Source: Methylococcaceae bacterium (lineage in GTDB: Bacteria > Pseudomonadota > Gammaproteobacteria > Methylococcales > Methylomonadaceae). Taken from it: a DNA stretch of 64,000 bases. Both the position numbers and the translations under genes were made by a program. The stretch covers positions 1 to 64,000 of the forward strand of contig JAUYBL010000036.1 in NCBI GenBank assembly GCA_030693065.1. Direction: 5' to 3'. Positions 8,215 through 18,434 of this stretch are shown piece by piece. The notes below the pieces were generated by a model. It made no database searches, was not told where the DNA came from, and was given only the letters and a program-made list of their open reading frames with translations. The number at the start of each line of letters is the position of its first letter. Position 1 is the stretch's first letter.

Positions 8215-9761
8215 GTACAAAAATTTATGTTCCTTGCGATTCAAGTGCAGTTTCCCTAGGCGCCGATCGAGTTGCAACAGCTATTGCCCTGGAAGCTAAC
8301 AAGCGTGGCATAGAAATAGAACTAATCCGTAACGGATCACGCGGACTATATTGGCTGGAACCACTTGTTGAAGTACAAACCAGCAAAGGCCGTGTTGCTT
8401 ATGGTCCGGTGCAAACTCCTGACGTCGTTAGCCTTTTCGATGCTAACTTCATTACGGGTGAAGCTCATGCTCTTTCTTTGGGTTTAACTGAAGAAATTGA
8501 GTATCTAAAAAAGCAGCAACGATTGACCTTTGCCAGAATTGGCAAAACCAATCCTGTCAGCCTCTCAGATTATCTTGATAACGATGGTTATCGCGGCTTG
8601 ATCAATGCGCTGAAACTGCCCCAAGCCGACATAGTCAAAGCCGTGACCGATTCAGGTTTACGTGGTCGTGGCGGTGCAGCATTCCCGACTGGGATCAAAT
8701 GGAATACCGTACTTAATACCCCCTCCGAACAAAAATACATTATTTGTAATGCCGACGAAGGCGATTCAGGTACTTTCTCAGACCGGATGGTAATGGAAGG
8801 AGACCCGTTTGTTCTTATTGAAGGCATGACTATCGCTGGCCTAGCTGTGAATGCAACCCAAGGGTATATTTATCTTCGCATTGAATATCCGCATGCTTTC
8901 GAAGTGCTTAACTCTGCCATTGATACCGCCTATAAAGAAGGGTATTTGGGCGAAAACATTCAAGGTAGCGGCAAAGCCTTTCATCTGGAAGTTAGATTAG
9001 GCGCTGGCGCTTATGTTTGCGGTGAAGAAACGTCTCTGATGGAAAGCTTAGAAGGCAAACGTGGATTGGTACGCTTTAAGCCACCTCTTCCTGCTATCAA
9101 AGGCTTATTTGGTCAACCTACGGTTGTCAATAATGTCATCTCACTGGCTTCTGTGCCCATTATTCTAGATAAAGGCGGCGACTATTATCGCGATTTCGGC
9201 ATGGGCCGTTCACGCGGCACATTACCTATTCAATTAGCAGGAAACATTAAACACGCAGGCTTGGTTGAATCAGCGTTTGGCCTAACCCTAAGAGAACTGC
9301 TTTATGATTTCGGTGGCGGTTCTGCATCAGGCAGACCCATTCGAGCTGTGCAAGTCGGCGGACCGTTGGGCTCATATATGCCAGAGTCTCAATTCGATAC
9401 TCCGTTAGATTATGAAGCCTTTGCAGCCATTTGGGCCGTACTTGGTCACGGTGGCATTGTGGTATTTGACGACACTGTCGATATGGCTGAAATGGCAAAA
9501 TACAGCATGGAGTTTTGCGCCATTGAATCTTGCGGTAAATGTACGCCCTGCCGGATTGGCTCTACACGTGGCTACGAGGTAATGGACGACATCATCAATC
9601 GTCGCGATTTGGATAAAAATATCCCTTTACTAAGAGATCTTTGCGACACCTTACTTAACGGCTCACTCTGTGCTTTGGGTGGCATGACACCTTATCCAGT
9701 ACTCAGCGCTTTAAACCATTTTCCCGAAGACTTCGGGATAGATGCAAAAGCCGGCGCCTAA
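8211..9761 (+). CDS. fdsB: NAD-dependent formate dehydrogenase beta subunit (NuoF-like)
   Basis: Flavoprotein subunit that passes electrons to NAD+, 516 residues. The first ~110 residues are an NuoE-like thioredoxin-fold extension, as in FdsB and HoxF. The FMN/NADH-binding domain follows: [49 protein letters not shown]. The C-terminal [4Fe-4S] motif is [16 protein letters not shown] with a fourth Cys in SLCALGG. The start overlaps fdsG (ATGA). FdsG and FdsB form the diaphorase half of the enzyme, and electrons come from FdsA. It is distinguished from NuoF of complex I by the N-terminal extension and its neighbours. Confidence 0.95.
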   Translation: MSTKIYVPCDSSAVSLGADRVATAIALEANKRGIEIELIRNGSRGLYWLEPLVEVQTSKGRVAYGPVQTPDVVSLFDANFITGEAHALSLGLTEEIEYLKKQQRLTFARIGKTNPVSLSDYLDNDGYRGLINALKLPQADIVKAVTDSGLRGRGGAAFPTGIKWNTVLNTPSEQKYIICNADEGDSGTFSDRMVMEGDPFVLIEGMTIAGLAVNATQGYIYLRIEYPHAFEVLNSAIDTAYKEGYLGENIQGSGKAFHLEVRLGAGAYVCGEETSLMESLEGKRGLVRFKPPLPAIKGLFGQPTVVNNVISLASVPIILDKGGDYYRDFGMGRSRGTLPIQLAGNIKHAGLVESAFGLTLRELLYDFGGGSASGRPIRAVQVGGPLGSYMPESQFDTPLDYEAFAAIWAVLGHGGIVVFDDTVDMAEMAKYSMEFCAIESCGKCTPCRIGSTRGYEVMDDIINRRDLDKNIPLLRDLCDTLLNGSLCALGGMTPYPVLSALNHFPEDFGIDAKAGA

Positions 9762-9783
9762 ATACGATTTATAGGAGATTACA

Positions 9784-12636
9784 ATGTCGATCAATAATGA
9801 AAAAGATTTTGGCACCCCTGCCAGCCCAAGCATAAAGTTAGTTACCTTAGAAATTGATGGCTTTAAGGTTTCCGCACCTGAAGGCACATCGGTTATGCGC
9901 GCAGCCGCCAGTATCGGCATAGAGATTCCAAAATTATGCGCAACTGACAGCATTGAGCCGTTTGGTTCATGTCGACTTTGTTTAGTGCAAATTGAAGGCG
10001 CACGCGGCATGCCTGCCTCATGCACTACGCCTGTCGCCGAAGGCCTTAAAGTGGTCACGCAGAATAAACGTTTAGCTGACGTGCGTCGTGGTGTAATGGA
10101 GTTGTATATCTCCGATCATCCGCTGGATTGTTTGACCTGCTCAGCAAACGGCGATTGCGAATTACAAGATATGGCTGGAGCAGTCGGCTTGCGTGAAGTC
10201 CGTTATCAGCCAGGCGAGAATCACTTAAAAGCCACCAAAGATCAAAGTAACCCTTATTTTACTTTCGACCCCAGCAAATGTATCGTCTGTTCTCGTTGCG
10301 TCAGAGCCTGTGAAGAAACTCAAGGTACATTCGCTTTAACCATAGACGGCCGCGGCTTTGATTCGAAAGTATCGCCCGGACAAAATGAATCGTTTATGGA
10401 TTCCGAATGTGTCTCTTGCGGTGCTTGTGTACAAGCCTGCCCAACAGCAACATTAATGGAAAAATCGGTTATCGATAACGGTACACCTGAGCATTCTATA
10501 ATCACCACGTGCGCTTATTGTGGAGTGGGTTGCTCGTTCAAAGCCGAAATGAAAGGCGAACAAGTCATTCGCATGGTGCCAGACAAAAATGGTAAAGCTA
10601 ACCATGGTCATTCATGCGTCAAAGGCCGATTTGCATTTGGCTATGCCACGCATAAAGATCGCATCACCAAACCAATGATTCGTGCCAGCATTAAAGATGC
10701 CTGGAAAGAAGTGAGTTGGGATGAAGCCATCACTTATGCCGCATCTGAATTAAAACGCATTCAAGCCCAATACGGTAAAGATTCAATAGGCGGCATTACC
10801 TCTTCTCGTTGCACCAACGAAGAAACCTATTTAGTGCAAAAACTGATTCGCGCAGGCTTCGGCAACAATAACGTCGATACCTGCGCGAGAGTATGTCATT
10901 CACCGACTGGATATGGCTTAAAACAAACCTTTGGCGAGTCTTCTGGAACACAAGACTTTGACTCGGTAATGGATTCAGATGTTATTTTGATTATCGGTGC
11001 CAACCCAACCGATGGTCATCCGGTATTCGCATCACAAATGAAAAAGCGCCTGCGTCAGGGTGCAAAGCTGATAATTGCCGATCCTCGTGAAATTGATCTG
11101 GTTAACAAAAGCCCGCATATTAAAGCTAATTACCATCTCAAATTACGTCCAAGCACTAACGTTGCCTTATTAAATGCATTAGCACACGTAGTGGTTACCG
11201 AAAACCTAGTCAAAGAAGACTTTGTTAAAGAACGTTGCGATGTGGCTTCATTTGAAAAATGGCGTACATTTGTAGCTCAAGAACGCCACTCGCCCGAAGC
11301 AACTGAATCTATAACTGGTGTACCTGCTAGCGACGTTAGAGATGCAGCAAGACTTTACGCAACGGGCGGTAATGGCGCTATTTACTATGGCTTAGGTGTA
11401 ACTGAACATAGCCAAGGTTCAACAACAGTTATTAGTATCGCCAATCTTGCTATGGCAACCGGCAATCTCGGACACAAAGGTGTAGGTGTCAATCCATTAC
11501 GTGGGCAAAATAACGTCCAAGGCTCTTGCGATATGGGTTCATTTCCACATGAGTTCCCTGGCTATCGCCATGTATCTGACCCAGCAACTCATGAATTATT
11601 CGAAAACGCTTGGAATGCAAAATTAAGTTCAGAGCCTGGTTTGCGTATTCCAAATATGTTTGATGCAGCAATGGACAAAAGCTTTATGGGCCTCTATGTC
11701 GAAGGTGAAGACATTGCCCAATCAGATCCAGATATTCATCATGTTCATGCCGCTCTACGCGCCATGGAGTGCGTAATTGTTCAGGATTTATTCCTCAATG
11801 AAACGGCTAAATTTGCTCATGTATTCTTACCTGGCGCGTCATTCTTAGAAAAAAACGGTACGTTCACCAATGCAGAGCGCCGTATCTCTCCAGTTCGTAG
11901 AGTTATGACGCCGTTAGCTGGCTATGAAGATTGGGAAGTAACCCAATTGCTATCAAATGCTGTTGGCTACCCAATGAATTATCAACATCCATCTGAAATC
12001 ATGGATGAAATCGCTCGACTGACCCCTAGCTTTAACGGTGTTAGCTACGAAGCGATCGATCGTCTTGGTAGCATTCAATGGCCTTGTAATGATGAAGCGC
12101 CGGAAGGTACCCCAATTATGCATGAGCACACTTTCATGCGTGACAATGGTAAAGGTTTATTCATGCCGACTGAGTTTGTTGCAACTCAAGAGCGCGTCAA
12201 CAGCAAATACCCATTGATATTGACTACCGGTCGGATTTTGTCCCAATACAACGTTGGCGCACAAACACGTCGCACCGACAACGTAGCATGGCATTCTGAA
12301 GACTTGTTGGAAATCCATCCGCATGATGCTGAAGATAGAGGTATCAATTCCGGTGATTGGGTAGGTATTAAGAGCCGCGCTGGTGAAACAGTCCTCCACG
12401 CATTAATAAGTGATCGGGTCCAACCAGGCGTTGTTTACACTACGTTCCATTTCCCAGAATCAGGTGCAAACGTTATTACTACTGACAATTCTGATTGGGC
12501 TACTAACTGCCCTGAATATAAGGTAACTGCAGTACAAGCAACTAAAGTAACCCAGCCTTCTGAGTGGCAAAAAGAGTACAGCGCTTTTTCAGAACAACAA
12601 CTTGATTTGCTCGAGCAAGGCATAAGTAATGGCTAA
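9784..12636 (+). CDS. fdsA: NAD-dependent formate dehydrogenase alpha subunit (Mo-bis-MGD catalytic)
   Basis: Catalytic subunit, 950 residues, cytoplasmic. The N-terminal NuoG-like region carries a [2Fe-2S] ferredoxin domain (Cys at about 53 and in GSCRLCLVQIEG), a His-Cys3 [4Fe-4S] site (HPLDCLTCSANGDCELQ), and two [4Fe-4S] ferredoxin motifs (CIVCSRCVRACEE and CVSCGACVQACP). The molybdopterin oxidoreductase part starts with a [4Fe-4S] site (CAYCGVGC). The active-site motif is DTCARVCHSPT, in which Cys371 replaces the selenocysteine of E. coli FdhF and His372 is the catalytic partner, so no Sec machinery is needed. The C-terminal molydopterin dinucleotide-binding domain includes LTTGRILSQYNVG. 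AGGAG lies 8 bases before the ATG. Confidence 0.96.
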   Translation: MSINNEKDFGTPASPSIKLVTLEIDGFKVSAPEGTSVMRAAASIGIEIPKLCATDSIEPFGSCRLCLVQIEGARGMPASCTTPVAEGLKVVTQNKRLADVRRGVMELYISDHPLDCLTCSANGDCELQDMAGAVGLREVRYQPGENHLKATKDQSNPYFTFDPSKCIVCSRCVRACEETQGTFALTIDGRGFDSKVSPGQNESFMDSECVSCGACVQACPTATLMEKSVIDNGTPEHSIITTCAYCGVGCSFKAEMKGEQVIRMVPDKNGKANHGHSCVKGRFAFGYATHKDRITKPMIRASIKDAWKEVSWDEAITYAASELKRIQAQYGKDSIGGITSSRCTNEETYLVQKLIRAGFGNNNVDTCARVCHSPTGYGLKQTFGESSGTQDFDSVMDSDVILIIGANPTDGHPVFASQMKKRLRQGAKLIIADPREIDLVNKSPHIKANYHLKLRPSTNVALLNALAHVVVTENLVKEDFVKERCDVASFEKWRTFVAQERHSPEATESITGVPASDVRDAARLYATGGNGAIYYGLGVTEHSQGSTTVISIANLAMATGNLGHKGVGVNPLRGQNNVQGSCDMGSFPHEFPGYRHVSDPATHELFENAWNAKLSSEPGLRIPNMFDAAMDKSFMGLYVEGEDIAQSDPDIHHVHAALRAMECVIVQDLFLNETAKFAHVFLPGASFLEKNGTFTNAERRISPVRRVMTPLAGYEDWEVTQLLSNAVGYPMNYQHPSEIMDEIARLTPSFNGVSYEAIDRLGSIQWPCNDEAPEGTPIMHEHTFMRDNGKGLFMPTEFVATQERVNSKYPLILTTGRILSQYNVGAQTRRTDNVAWHSEDLLEIHPHDAEDRGINSGDWVGIKSRAGETVLHALISDRVQPGVVYTTFHFPESGANVITTDNSDWATNCPEYKVTAVQATKVTQPSEWQKEYSAFSEQQLDLLEQGISNG

Positions 12637-13489
12637 CGACAATGCAGTAATGCAGTCGTTAGCACTTGACTTAGGCTGGCCGAGTTACCAGCAAATTACA
12701 GTCGACCGCTGGCAAGGAAGCCAGCATACTCAGGAAGCTGATTTTGTTGCTGAAGAAGTACCGATATCTCTGATATATAACGGAGTGCCACATGTAGTTA
12801 TGTTGGCAACACCTACCAACCTAGAGGAATTTGCTCTAGGTTTTAGTATTACCGAAGGTATCATTAAGAAAACGAGTGAATTGTTATCTACGCGAATTTA
12901 CAATCACGCGAATGGCATTGAAATTCAGCTAAAAATCCCTGATGAACGATTTGTGTGCATGAGTGACAAGGGCAGAAACCTTACGGGGCGGACCGGATGT
13001 GGCTTGTGTGGAGCCAGCACACTGAAGCAAGCAATTCGCCAACCTGCGCCTGTTCATGGCAATCTTAAGTTAACTAGCCAGGATTTGTTAACTGCGTTAA
13101 CTCAAGTCAAACAACGACAAAAGTTAAATAAAATAACTGGCTCAGTTCATGCCGCTGCCTGGGCTGTTCCTGGGCAAGGTATCTTAGATATACGTGAAGA
13201 TGTAGGTCGGCATAATGCACTAGATAAACTAATCGGTTTGCTATTGAGAAGCGGTAGAGATTTATCTGAAGGTTTTGTCGTTGTTACTAGCCGCGCAAGC
13301 TATGAGATGGTTCAGAAAACGGCATTTGTAGGCATAACTCTATTGGCCGCAATATCTGCTCCAACCGGCTTAGCAATACGCCTAGCCAATGAAGCTGGTC
13401 TTACTTTGATCGGCTTCGCTCGGAATGAGCAGCATGTAGTTTATGCCCATCCACAACGATTAACCCATATCAACAACAACTTTAACTGA
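12629..13489 (+). CDS. fdhD: Formate dehydrogenase accessory sulfurtransferase
   Basis: Sulfur carrier that sulfurates the Mo-bis-MGD cofactor before insertion into FdsA (called FdsC in fds operons). It is 286 residues, with the family landmarks GRTGCGLCGAS (the CxxC pair of the sulfur-transfer loop), GSVHAAAW, REDVGRHNALDKLIG and VVTSRASYEMVQKTA. It begins inside the last codons of fdsA (8-base overlap), which shows tight coupling to the catalytic subunit. Cytoplasmic. Confidence 0.95.
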   Translation: MANDNAVMQSLALDLGWPSYQQITVDRWQGSQHTQEADFVAEEVPISLIYNGVPHVVMLATPTNLEEFALGFSITEGIIKKTSELLSTRIYNHANGIEIQLKIPDERFVCMSDKGRNLTGRTGCGLCGASTLKQAIRQPAPVHGNLKLTSQDLLTALTQVKQRQKLNKITGSVHAAAWAVPGQGILDIREDVGRHNALDKLIGLLLRSGRDLSEGFVVVTSRASYEMVQKTAFVGITLLAAISAPTGLAIRLANEAGLTLIGFARNEQHVVYAHPQRLTHINNNFN

Positions 13490-13497
13490 TTTGCAAA

Positions 13498-13713
13498 ATG
13501 AAAATAGAAAGACTTATCAAAATGGCTAATGACATTAGTGATTTCTTTAATTCCGAAGCAGATAAGGAAGACGCCGCAAAAGGAATGTTAAATCACATTT
13601 TAAGATCTTGGGATCCAAGAATGCGCAATGAAATAGTTACCTATTTGCATCAAGATGGCTCTGCATTAAGTGAGCTTTCTAAAAAAGCTATTTCCCAATT
13701 AGAACAAAATTAA
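13498..13713 (+). CDS. fdsD: Formate dehydrogenase delta subunit
   Basis: Small protein of 71 residues that ends the operon. The pattern LIKMANDISDFF near the N-terminus and WDPRMRNEIVTYL in the middle are FdsD hallmarks. FdsD is needed for assembly or stability of FdsABG in the better-studied Cupriavidus and Rhodobacter enzymes. The first ATG (13498) is kept because the LIKMAN motif is expected at about residue 6. It starts 8 bases after the fdhD stop codon. Confidence 0.88.
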   Translation: MKIERLIKMANDISDFFNSEADKEDAAKGMLNHILRSWDPRMRNEIVTYLHQDGSALSELSKKAISQLEQN

Positions 13714-13761
13714 TAAATTGAAAAACACCTAGGTAATACGTAAATATTGTTCGATTTAATA

Positions 13762-13817
13762 AATAAGGGACTGGGATATTTAATTAATCAAATGCCCCAG
13801 CCCCTTATTTTTTATAT
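13762..13817. terminator. Bidirectional terminator between fdsD and ctaA
   Basis: AATAAGGGACTGGG (13762-13775) pairs with CCCAGCCCCTTATT (13796-13809) with one mismatch, followed by a T tract. The A-rich left flank allows use in both directions. It separates two convergent genes. Confidence 0.8.
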
Positions 13818-13821
13818 ACTT

Positions 13822-14799
13822 TTAATAAGATTGCCGATTATTCGCAGCGTAACTCAAACAAATAAAAAGTAGAAATTGCACACCAAAAATAAGATTCGCC
13901 ATTAACAAATGAATAGGTTGTGCAATTGCTGGCATTCCTAACCTATCCAAAGAAACCCCAGCCAAAATCGCCGTAACGACCAGTCCTGCAACCGCTAAGC
14001 CAGCTTTGTAAATAATACTTTCTTTAGCAATCGATTGATAAACTTTCCAAGCAAGCCAAAGATTGGTAAATAAAATAATCGACGAAAAAGATCTGTGTAT
14101 ATAGAAAATAATCGGAAAATCTTCACGCCAATATTGTCTTTCGATACCTTGCTGGTTAGCAATAAAATCTACCGCCTCTCTTACTTGAGTTCCCATGGCT
14201 ACTTGTAGCAGCGTCATGGCCATCGCAACTATCAATACCGTCTTATAATTTTCAGGCAAAACACTGATATCCAGTTTTGCCATGTCCTCCCGCTGAGATC
14301 TTGCTATGGTATAAATTAAAAGCGCGACGATAAAAAGTGCCAACAACATGTGTATGGTAATCACCACCGGCTTTAGGTTTGAGGCAACCACTGTAGAGCC
14401 CAGCCAGCCTTGAAATCCAACCAATAAAAATGCACTTAATGCCAGATAAAAGATTGTTTTATCGGCTTTAAGATAAATACGCGATGACCACGCAGTCAGA
14501 AAAATTAGAAATCCAATACTTACGCCAACCAGACGATTAGTGTACTCAGTCCAAGTTTTAACTGGATTAAACTGAGTATCCTGATAACCACGTTGCGCAT
14601 AAATTTCATGATAATTACTTGGTAGCTGTGACTCATCAGTCGGTGGTACCCATTGACCAAAACAGGTTGGCCAATCCGGACAGCCCATACCTGCGCCGGA
14701 GGCCCTTACTATACCGCCAGCAAGAATAACCAAGTAGACAGCAAAAATTGTAATAACACCAAGGCGACGAAAATAAAGTGCAGCTTGCGAATCAATCAT
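13822..14799 (-). CDS. ctaA: Heme A synthase, COX15/CtaA family
   Basis: Integral membrane enzyme that oxidises the C8 methyl of heme O to a formyl group to make heme A for aa3-type oxidases. It is 325 residues with about eight hydrophobic helices. It has the family N-terminus: RRLGVITIFAVYLVILAGGIVRASGAG with GCPDWPTCFGQW directly after, then an ITIHMLLALF helix with a heme-ligand His and a YIHRSF helix. Last gene of a minus-strand group after the HDOD gene. It implies that a heme-aa3 oxidase exists elsewhere in the genome. Confidence 0.92.
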   Translation of the reverse strand: MIDSQAALYFRRLGVITIFAVYLVILAGGIVRASGAGMGCPDWPTCFGQWVPPTDESQLPSNYHEIYAQRGYQDTQFNPVKTWTEYTNRLVGVSIGFLIFLTAWSSRIYLKADKTIFYLALSAFLLVGFQGWLGSTVVASNLKPVVITIHMLLALFIVALLIYTIARSQREDMAKLDISVLPENYKTVLIVAMAMTLLQVAMGTQVREAVDFIANQQGIERQYWREDFPIIFYIHRSFSSIILFTNLWLAWKVYQSIAKESIIYKAGLAVAGLVVTAILAGVSLDRLGMPAIAQPIHLLMANLIFGVQFLLFICLSYAANNRQSY

Positions 14800-14817
14800 A
14801 ATTTAGATGTGCTCAAT

Positions 14818-15660
14818 TTAGGAAAACATGCTTTTGGTAAGTTCAATTTCATCAGAAATGCCTTCTATTTCTAACACCTCAATGTCTGCCGTCAAGCCTA
14901 GCTTGGCAAATGCCGGAACTGTCGAGCAATCAACACGACACGCTGGATGATCCGTACCGGCAATACTTTGCAAAAATGCGACTTGCACCACATCAACATA
15001 ATCAGCGATTGGGCCTGAATCACGCTGAAATTCAACATATTGCGATGGAACCAACTTTAACGCCTCTGGGAACGACCAGGTATCCATAATCAACTTACCA
15101 ATAGCGGGATGTGCTTTTTCCAAAAGCTTATCCATTCTGGACGGACTGTCTCTAAACTCAGGAATATGTTCAACCAACGTCAAAATAGGCAATTTACCAA
15201 TTTGGTGAATCAAACCAGCAAGCATCGCTTCGTCACGATTAAGATGCGGAGTTAATGCTACCAGAGCACGGCTAATCGAAGAGACATTAATACTCTGCTC
15301 CCAGGTTTTTCTGAAATGCATCTCTAGCAATTTTGAGGTGGGTCGAAACATCTGCTGCATCACCAAACTGGTAATCAATGCACCAACAATTTTATGCCCA
15401 AGTCTTGAAACCGCCATTTGTATGTTTTTAATCTCTGTCGTGCCACGATACAAAGGACTATTAGCAACATAAATAAGACGTGTTGAAAGTGCAGCATCTG
15501 TAACGATAATCTCAGCCAAGTCTTTAGCTGACGCATCGCCGGAAGCAACTGCCTCTCGAACTTTTAACGCAATGTCAGGTAAAACCGGTAAGACTAAACG
15601 GTTAGCGTTAAGTTCCTGCTGAACATGATTAAGAAAATCCTGAACTGAGTTAAATTGCAT
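14818..15660 (-). CDS. HDOD-domain protein
   Basis: 280-residue cytoplasmic protein filled by an HDOD domain. Landmarks are LPVLPDIALKVREAVAS at about 25-40, then IIVTDAALSTRLIYVANSPLYRG (the first HDOD helix pair), AVSRLGHKIVGALITSLVMQQ, and the degenerate HD-like AMLAGLIHQIGKLPIL. HDOD proteins resemble HD-GYP phosphodiesterases but usually lack the catalytic metal ligands; they work in signalling or gene control. It lies 18 bases upstream of ctaA on the same strand and may be cotranscribed. Confidence 0.88.
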   Translation of the reverse strand: MQFNSVQDFLNHVQQELNANRLVLPVLPDIALKVREAVASGDASAKDLAEIIVTDAALSTRLIYVANSPLYRGTTEIKNIQMAVSRLGHKIVGALITSLVMQQMFRPTSKLLEMHFRKTWEQSINVSSISRALVALTPHLNRDEAMLAGLIHQIGKLPILTLVEHIPEFRDSPSRMDKLLEKAHPAIGKLIMDTWSFPEALKLVPSQYVEFQRDSGPIADYVDVVQVAFLQSIAGTDHPACRVDCSTVPAFAKLGLTADIEVLEIEGISDEIELTKSMFS

Positions 15661-15726
15661 GACAGACCTTACAACTAAAAATTATTACTATTATAGGGTA
15701 TTTTCTCTCATTGATAGTTTTGCGGA

Positions 15727-16791
15727 CTATATTGGTAACGCTGTGAAGGCATCTAAATCTTCAACAGCAGCAGCTCTTCTAATCAGCTCCAGATTATCTT
15801 CATTAGCCATCATACCGCCTACGGCAAGCGTCACGACCATTGCTTCAAATGGATAGACTAAATGCGCACGATAGCGTTCTATAAGAATATTTAACTCAAC
15901 GCCAATGCCTCTATTTGCTAATATCGCAACATATTTCTCAAGCAACTCAAGCTCATGTCGTCTGCGAACTTCAGGTGTCAGTGCCGTTGCCAGAAAATAA
16001 GCTATGTCACTGACCCCCTCTCCGGTTCGCACTAATTGCCAATCTAATAATCCGGGACGTGAATGTTGCCAAAATAAGTTACCTGGATGGCAGTCATGGT
16101 GAACAACAGTCTGTGGTCCCTGTGTTAAAAAGTACATAGCGCGACGACGATGAGAGGCATATCGCAGGGCCGAACGCTGTAATGAATTGGAGACAATACT
16201 GCGCGAGCGTTGTAAACCTTGTTTCATTAAAGGCACTGCGAGAGCTGTGCCCAAATGATCTTCCAAGCGCCTTGTCGGGCCTGACATCCAAGGGTAATGG
16301 GCTACATTATTAGAAACTCGCCAAAATCTCGCATGCAAATGCGCCAACTGCTCGACCACCAATTCAGCCTGACTTACTGTCAATGCGTCACTTGGCAAAC
16401 CTGGCTTGGCCCCGAATTCAGTTACGTCACTTAATACCAAGGTTGAACCACAGCCTAAGCGACTTGTCGCCGCTAACACATCAGGTTTACTAATAGGTAC
16501 TACCGGCGCTATTTCCCGATAAAATCGTACTTCTGTAGATAATAACCTGGGTAATGCAGTAATCACTCGCGCCCGCCAAGCTAATGACGGCATTTTGACA
16601 AACCAAAATCGGGGGATTGTTGTCGGCCCATCATGCTCAACTTCAATACGAACACGCGTAGTTGTACCAATATCAACAGAGATAGGGTTTACCTTTGACA
16701 CCACAACCCGTGCATCGTTTTGATTAACAATACGTTGAGCCCATTGCTTGGTTAAATGACCGGGGTGACTGACAACTAATGCATGACTCAT
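15727..16791 (-). CDS. Phosphotransferase-fold (APH/choline kinase-like) protein
   Basis: 354 residues with the aminoglycoside phosphotransferase fold. The catalytic loop is VVHHDCHPGNLFW (catalytic Asp and Asn) and the metal-binding segment is LLDWQLVRTGEGVSDIAYF (Asp in the DFG-like position). The N-terminal lobe contains WFVKMPS with the probable ATP Lys and EVRFYREIAP. Close relatives are annotated as ecdysteroid-kinase-like or CHK-kinase-like, with unknown bacterial substrates, so resistance should not be assumed. The ATG at 16791 is preferred; an ATG at 16851 would add 20 residues without a recognisable family match. Upstream of it is the emrAB pair on the same strand. Confidence 0.8.
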   Translation of the reverse strand: MSHALVVSHPGHLTKQWAQRIVNQNDARVVVSKVNPISVDIGTTTRVRIEVEHDGPTTIPRFWFVKMPSLAWRARVITALPRLLSTEVRFYREIAPVVPISKPDVLAATSRLGCGSTLVLSDVTEFGAKPGLPSDALTVSQAELVVEQLAHLHARFWRVSNNVAHYPWMSGPTRRLEDHLGTALAVPLMKQGLQRSRSIVSNSLQRSALRYASHRRRAMYFLTQGPQTVVHHDCHPGNLFWQHSRPGLLDWQLVRTGEGVSDIAYFLATALTPEVRRRHELELLEKYVAILANRGIGVELNILIERYRAHLVYPFEAMVVTLAVGGMMANEDNLELIRRAAAVEDLDAFTALPI

Positions 16792-16864
16792 TGTGTGTAA
16801 ATTCTCTAAATTAATATTCCAATGCAATAAAGACATTAAAATGAATAACAATATAAATACGATT

Positions 16865-18433
16865 TCATTCCAACGGAATTGCTGCCATTTTTTGCTTATC
16901 GACTTTTTGCAAAAATGGCGCGACTAACAACGAGATGAAAAATATTAAGGCAATACCTTGAAACAGATTGTTAAACGTCATCACCTCTGCTTCTCGCCAG
17001 GCTAGCCCGGTCAATTGTTTTAACGCAGCCAACTGAGGATCTGGCAACTGTGCTTGGCGCATAATTTCAGTAAGACCTTCCAGAAATTCTTGCGCCTGAT
17101 AATTTGTCGCCGAAATGGATTCACGCAAACTCGAATAATGCGCCTTACTGAGATAAACCAGTAAGGTATTGGCAACAGCCAAACCTATCGCACCACCCAA
17201 ATTACGCATTAAATTGTATAGACCGCTGGCATTTTTGATTTCCTCAGGCGGCAACAAACCTAATGTCAAAGTATTAATCGGTACAAAGCACAACATTAAC
17301 GCCATGCCGCGAACTGCTTGAGGCCAGAAAAAATCCCAATACCCCGATTCACTGGTTAAGTTGGAGTTCATCCATGAGCCCAATGCAAACAGACCAAAAC
17401 CAATTGCCAGCATCAAACGTAAATCAATTTTTTTCTCTAATGGCCCGGCAACAAAAGCCGACAGCAATTGAAACAAACCTACCACCATTAAATAATGACC
17501 GATTTGCAGACTATTCAAGCCTTTGACACTAGCGAGGTAAATCGGCGTCAAATAAATAATAGTATAAAGCCCGACACCCAGCACAAAGCTGTAGCCACAA
17601 CCCACCGCAAAATTAATATTTCGAAAAGCATACAGATCGATAATTGGATGCGGATGTTTTAATTCCCAAATCACCATTGCGATACCGCTTAACACCACCA
17701 TGCAGGTTAAAGCCAAAATTAAATCACTTTCAAACCACTGATTACGCACGCCTTCTTCTAGTACAAACTGCATACAACCCAGGCAAAGTGCTATCAAGCC
17801 AATACCGACAAAGTCTATTTTTTTCAGCAACGACCAATCCGGTTGATCAATATCAAAAAAGCGCCATACCAATATGCATACCACTGCACCCGGAATAACA
17901 TTGATTAAAAATAAAAACTCCCAGCTGTAAGTTTCTGTTAAATAGCCGCCTAATACTGGTCCCACTGTCGGCGCCATAGTAACAATCAAGCCCATTACAA
18001 TCGTCATGGTCGATTGCAGACGTACCGGAAATACCGTGTAAATAACCGCAAAAGCCATCGGAATCATCGCACCACCTAAAAAACCTTGCAGGCATCGAAA
18101 AACGATCATCGATGGCAAATTCCAGGCAAACGCACAGGCCAAACTGGCTAAGGTGAAGCCCCCGGCAGACAATACATATAAATAGCGCGTAGAAAATACC
18201 CGACCCAGCCAACCGGACAAAGGAATAATGATAACCTCGGCAACCAGGTAAGACGTTTGTACCCAGGCAATTTCATCTTGGGTAGCAGAAAGACCCGCTT
18301 GTATTTCCGACAGTGAACTAGCGACAATCTGAATATCCAGTACCGCCATGAATACACCAATTGCCATGCTGAAAAAGCCAATCCAGTAAGCCCGTGGAAT
18401 TGGCTTTTCTTCGATATTTGGAATGGCGTTCAT
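16865..18433 (-). CDS. emrB: DHA2-family MFS multidrug exporter, EmrB type
   Basis: 522-residue inner-membrane proton antiporter with about 14 hydrophobic helices. Motifs: MAVLDIQIVASSLSEIQAGL in TM1, GWLGRVFSTRYLYVLSA (motif A loop), RCLQGFLGGAMIPMAFAVI (TM4), and GPVLGGYLTETYSWEFLFLIN (motif C, TM5). It pairs with the EmrA-type adaptor encoded one base upstream, and an outer-membrane TolC-like channel would complete the pump. The gene pair is divergent from tetR with a palindromic operator between, so it is very likely repressed by that protein. Confidence 0.93.
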   Translation of the reverse strand: MNAIPNIEEKPIPRAYWIGFFSMAIGVFMAVLDIQIVASSLSEIQAGLSATQDEIAWVQTSYLVAEVIIIPLSGWLGRVFSTRYLYVLSAGGFTLASLACAFAWNLPSMIVFRCLQGFLGGAMIPMAFAVIYTVFPVRLQSTMTIVMGLIVTMAPTVGPVLGGYLTETYSWEFLFLINVIPGAVVCILVWRFFDIDQPDWSLLKKIDFVGIGLIALCLGCMQFVLEEGVRNQWFESDLILALTCMVVLSGIAMVIWELKHPHPIIDLYAFRNINFAVGCGYSFVLGVGLYTIIYLTPIYLASVKGLNSLQIGHYLMVVGLFQLLSAFVAGPLEKKIDLRLMLAIGFGLFALGSWMNSNLTSESGYWDFFWPQAVRGMALMLCFVPINTLTLGLLPPEEIKNASGLYNLMRNLGGAIGLAVANTLLVYLSKAHYSSLRESISATNYQAQEFLEGLTEIMRQAQLPDPQLAALKQLTGLAWREAEVMTFNNLFQGIALIFFISLLVAPFLQKVDKQKMAAIPLE

Positions 18434-18434
18434 C

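Noticed and set aside
10882-10896. Possible selenocysteine site in FdsA
   Set aside because: Both codons in the active-site motif are Cys codons (TGC, TGT); no TGA is present.
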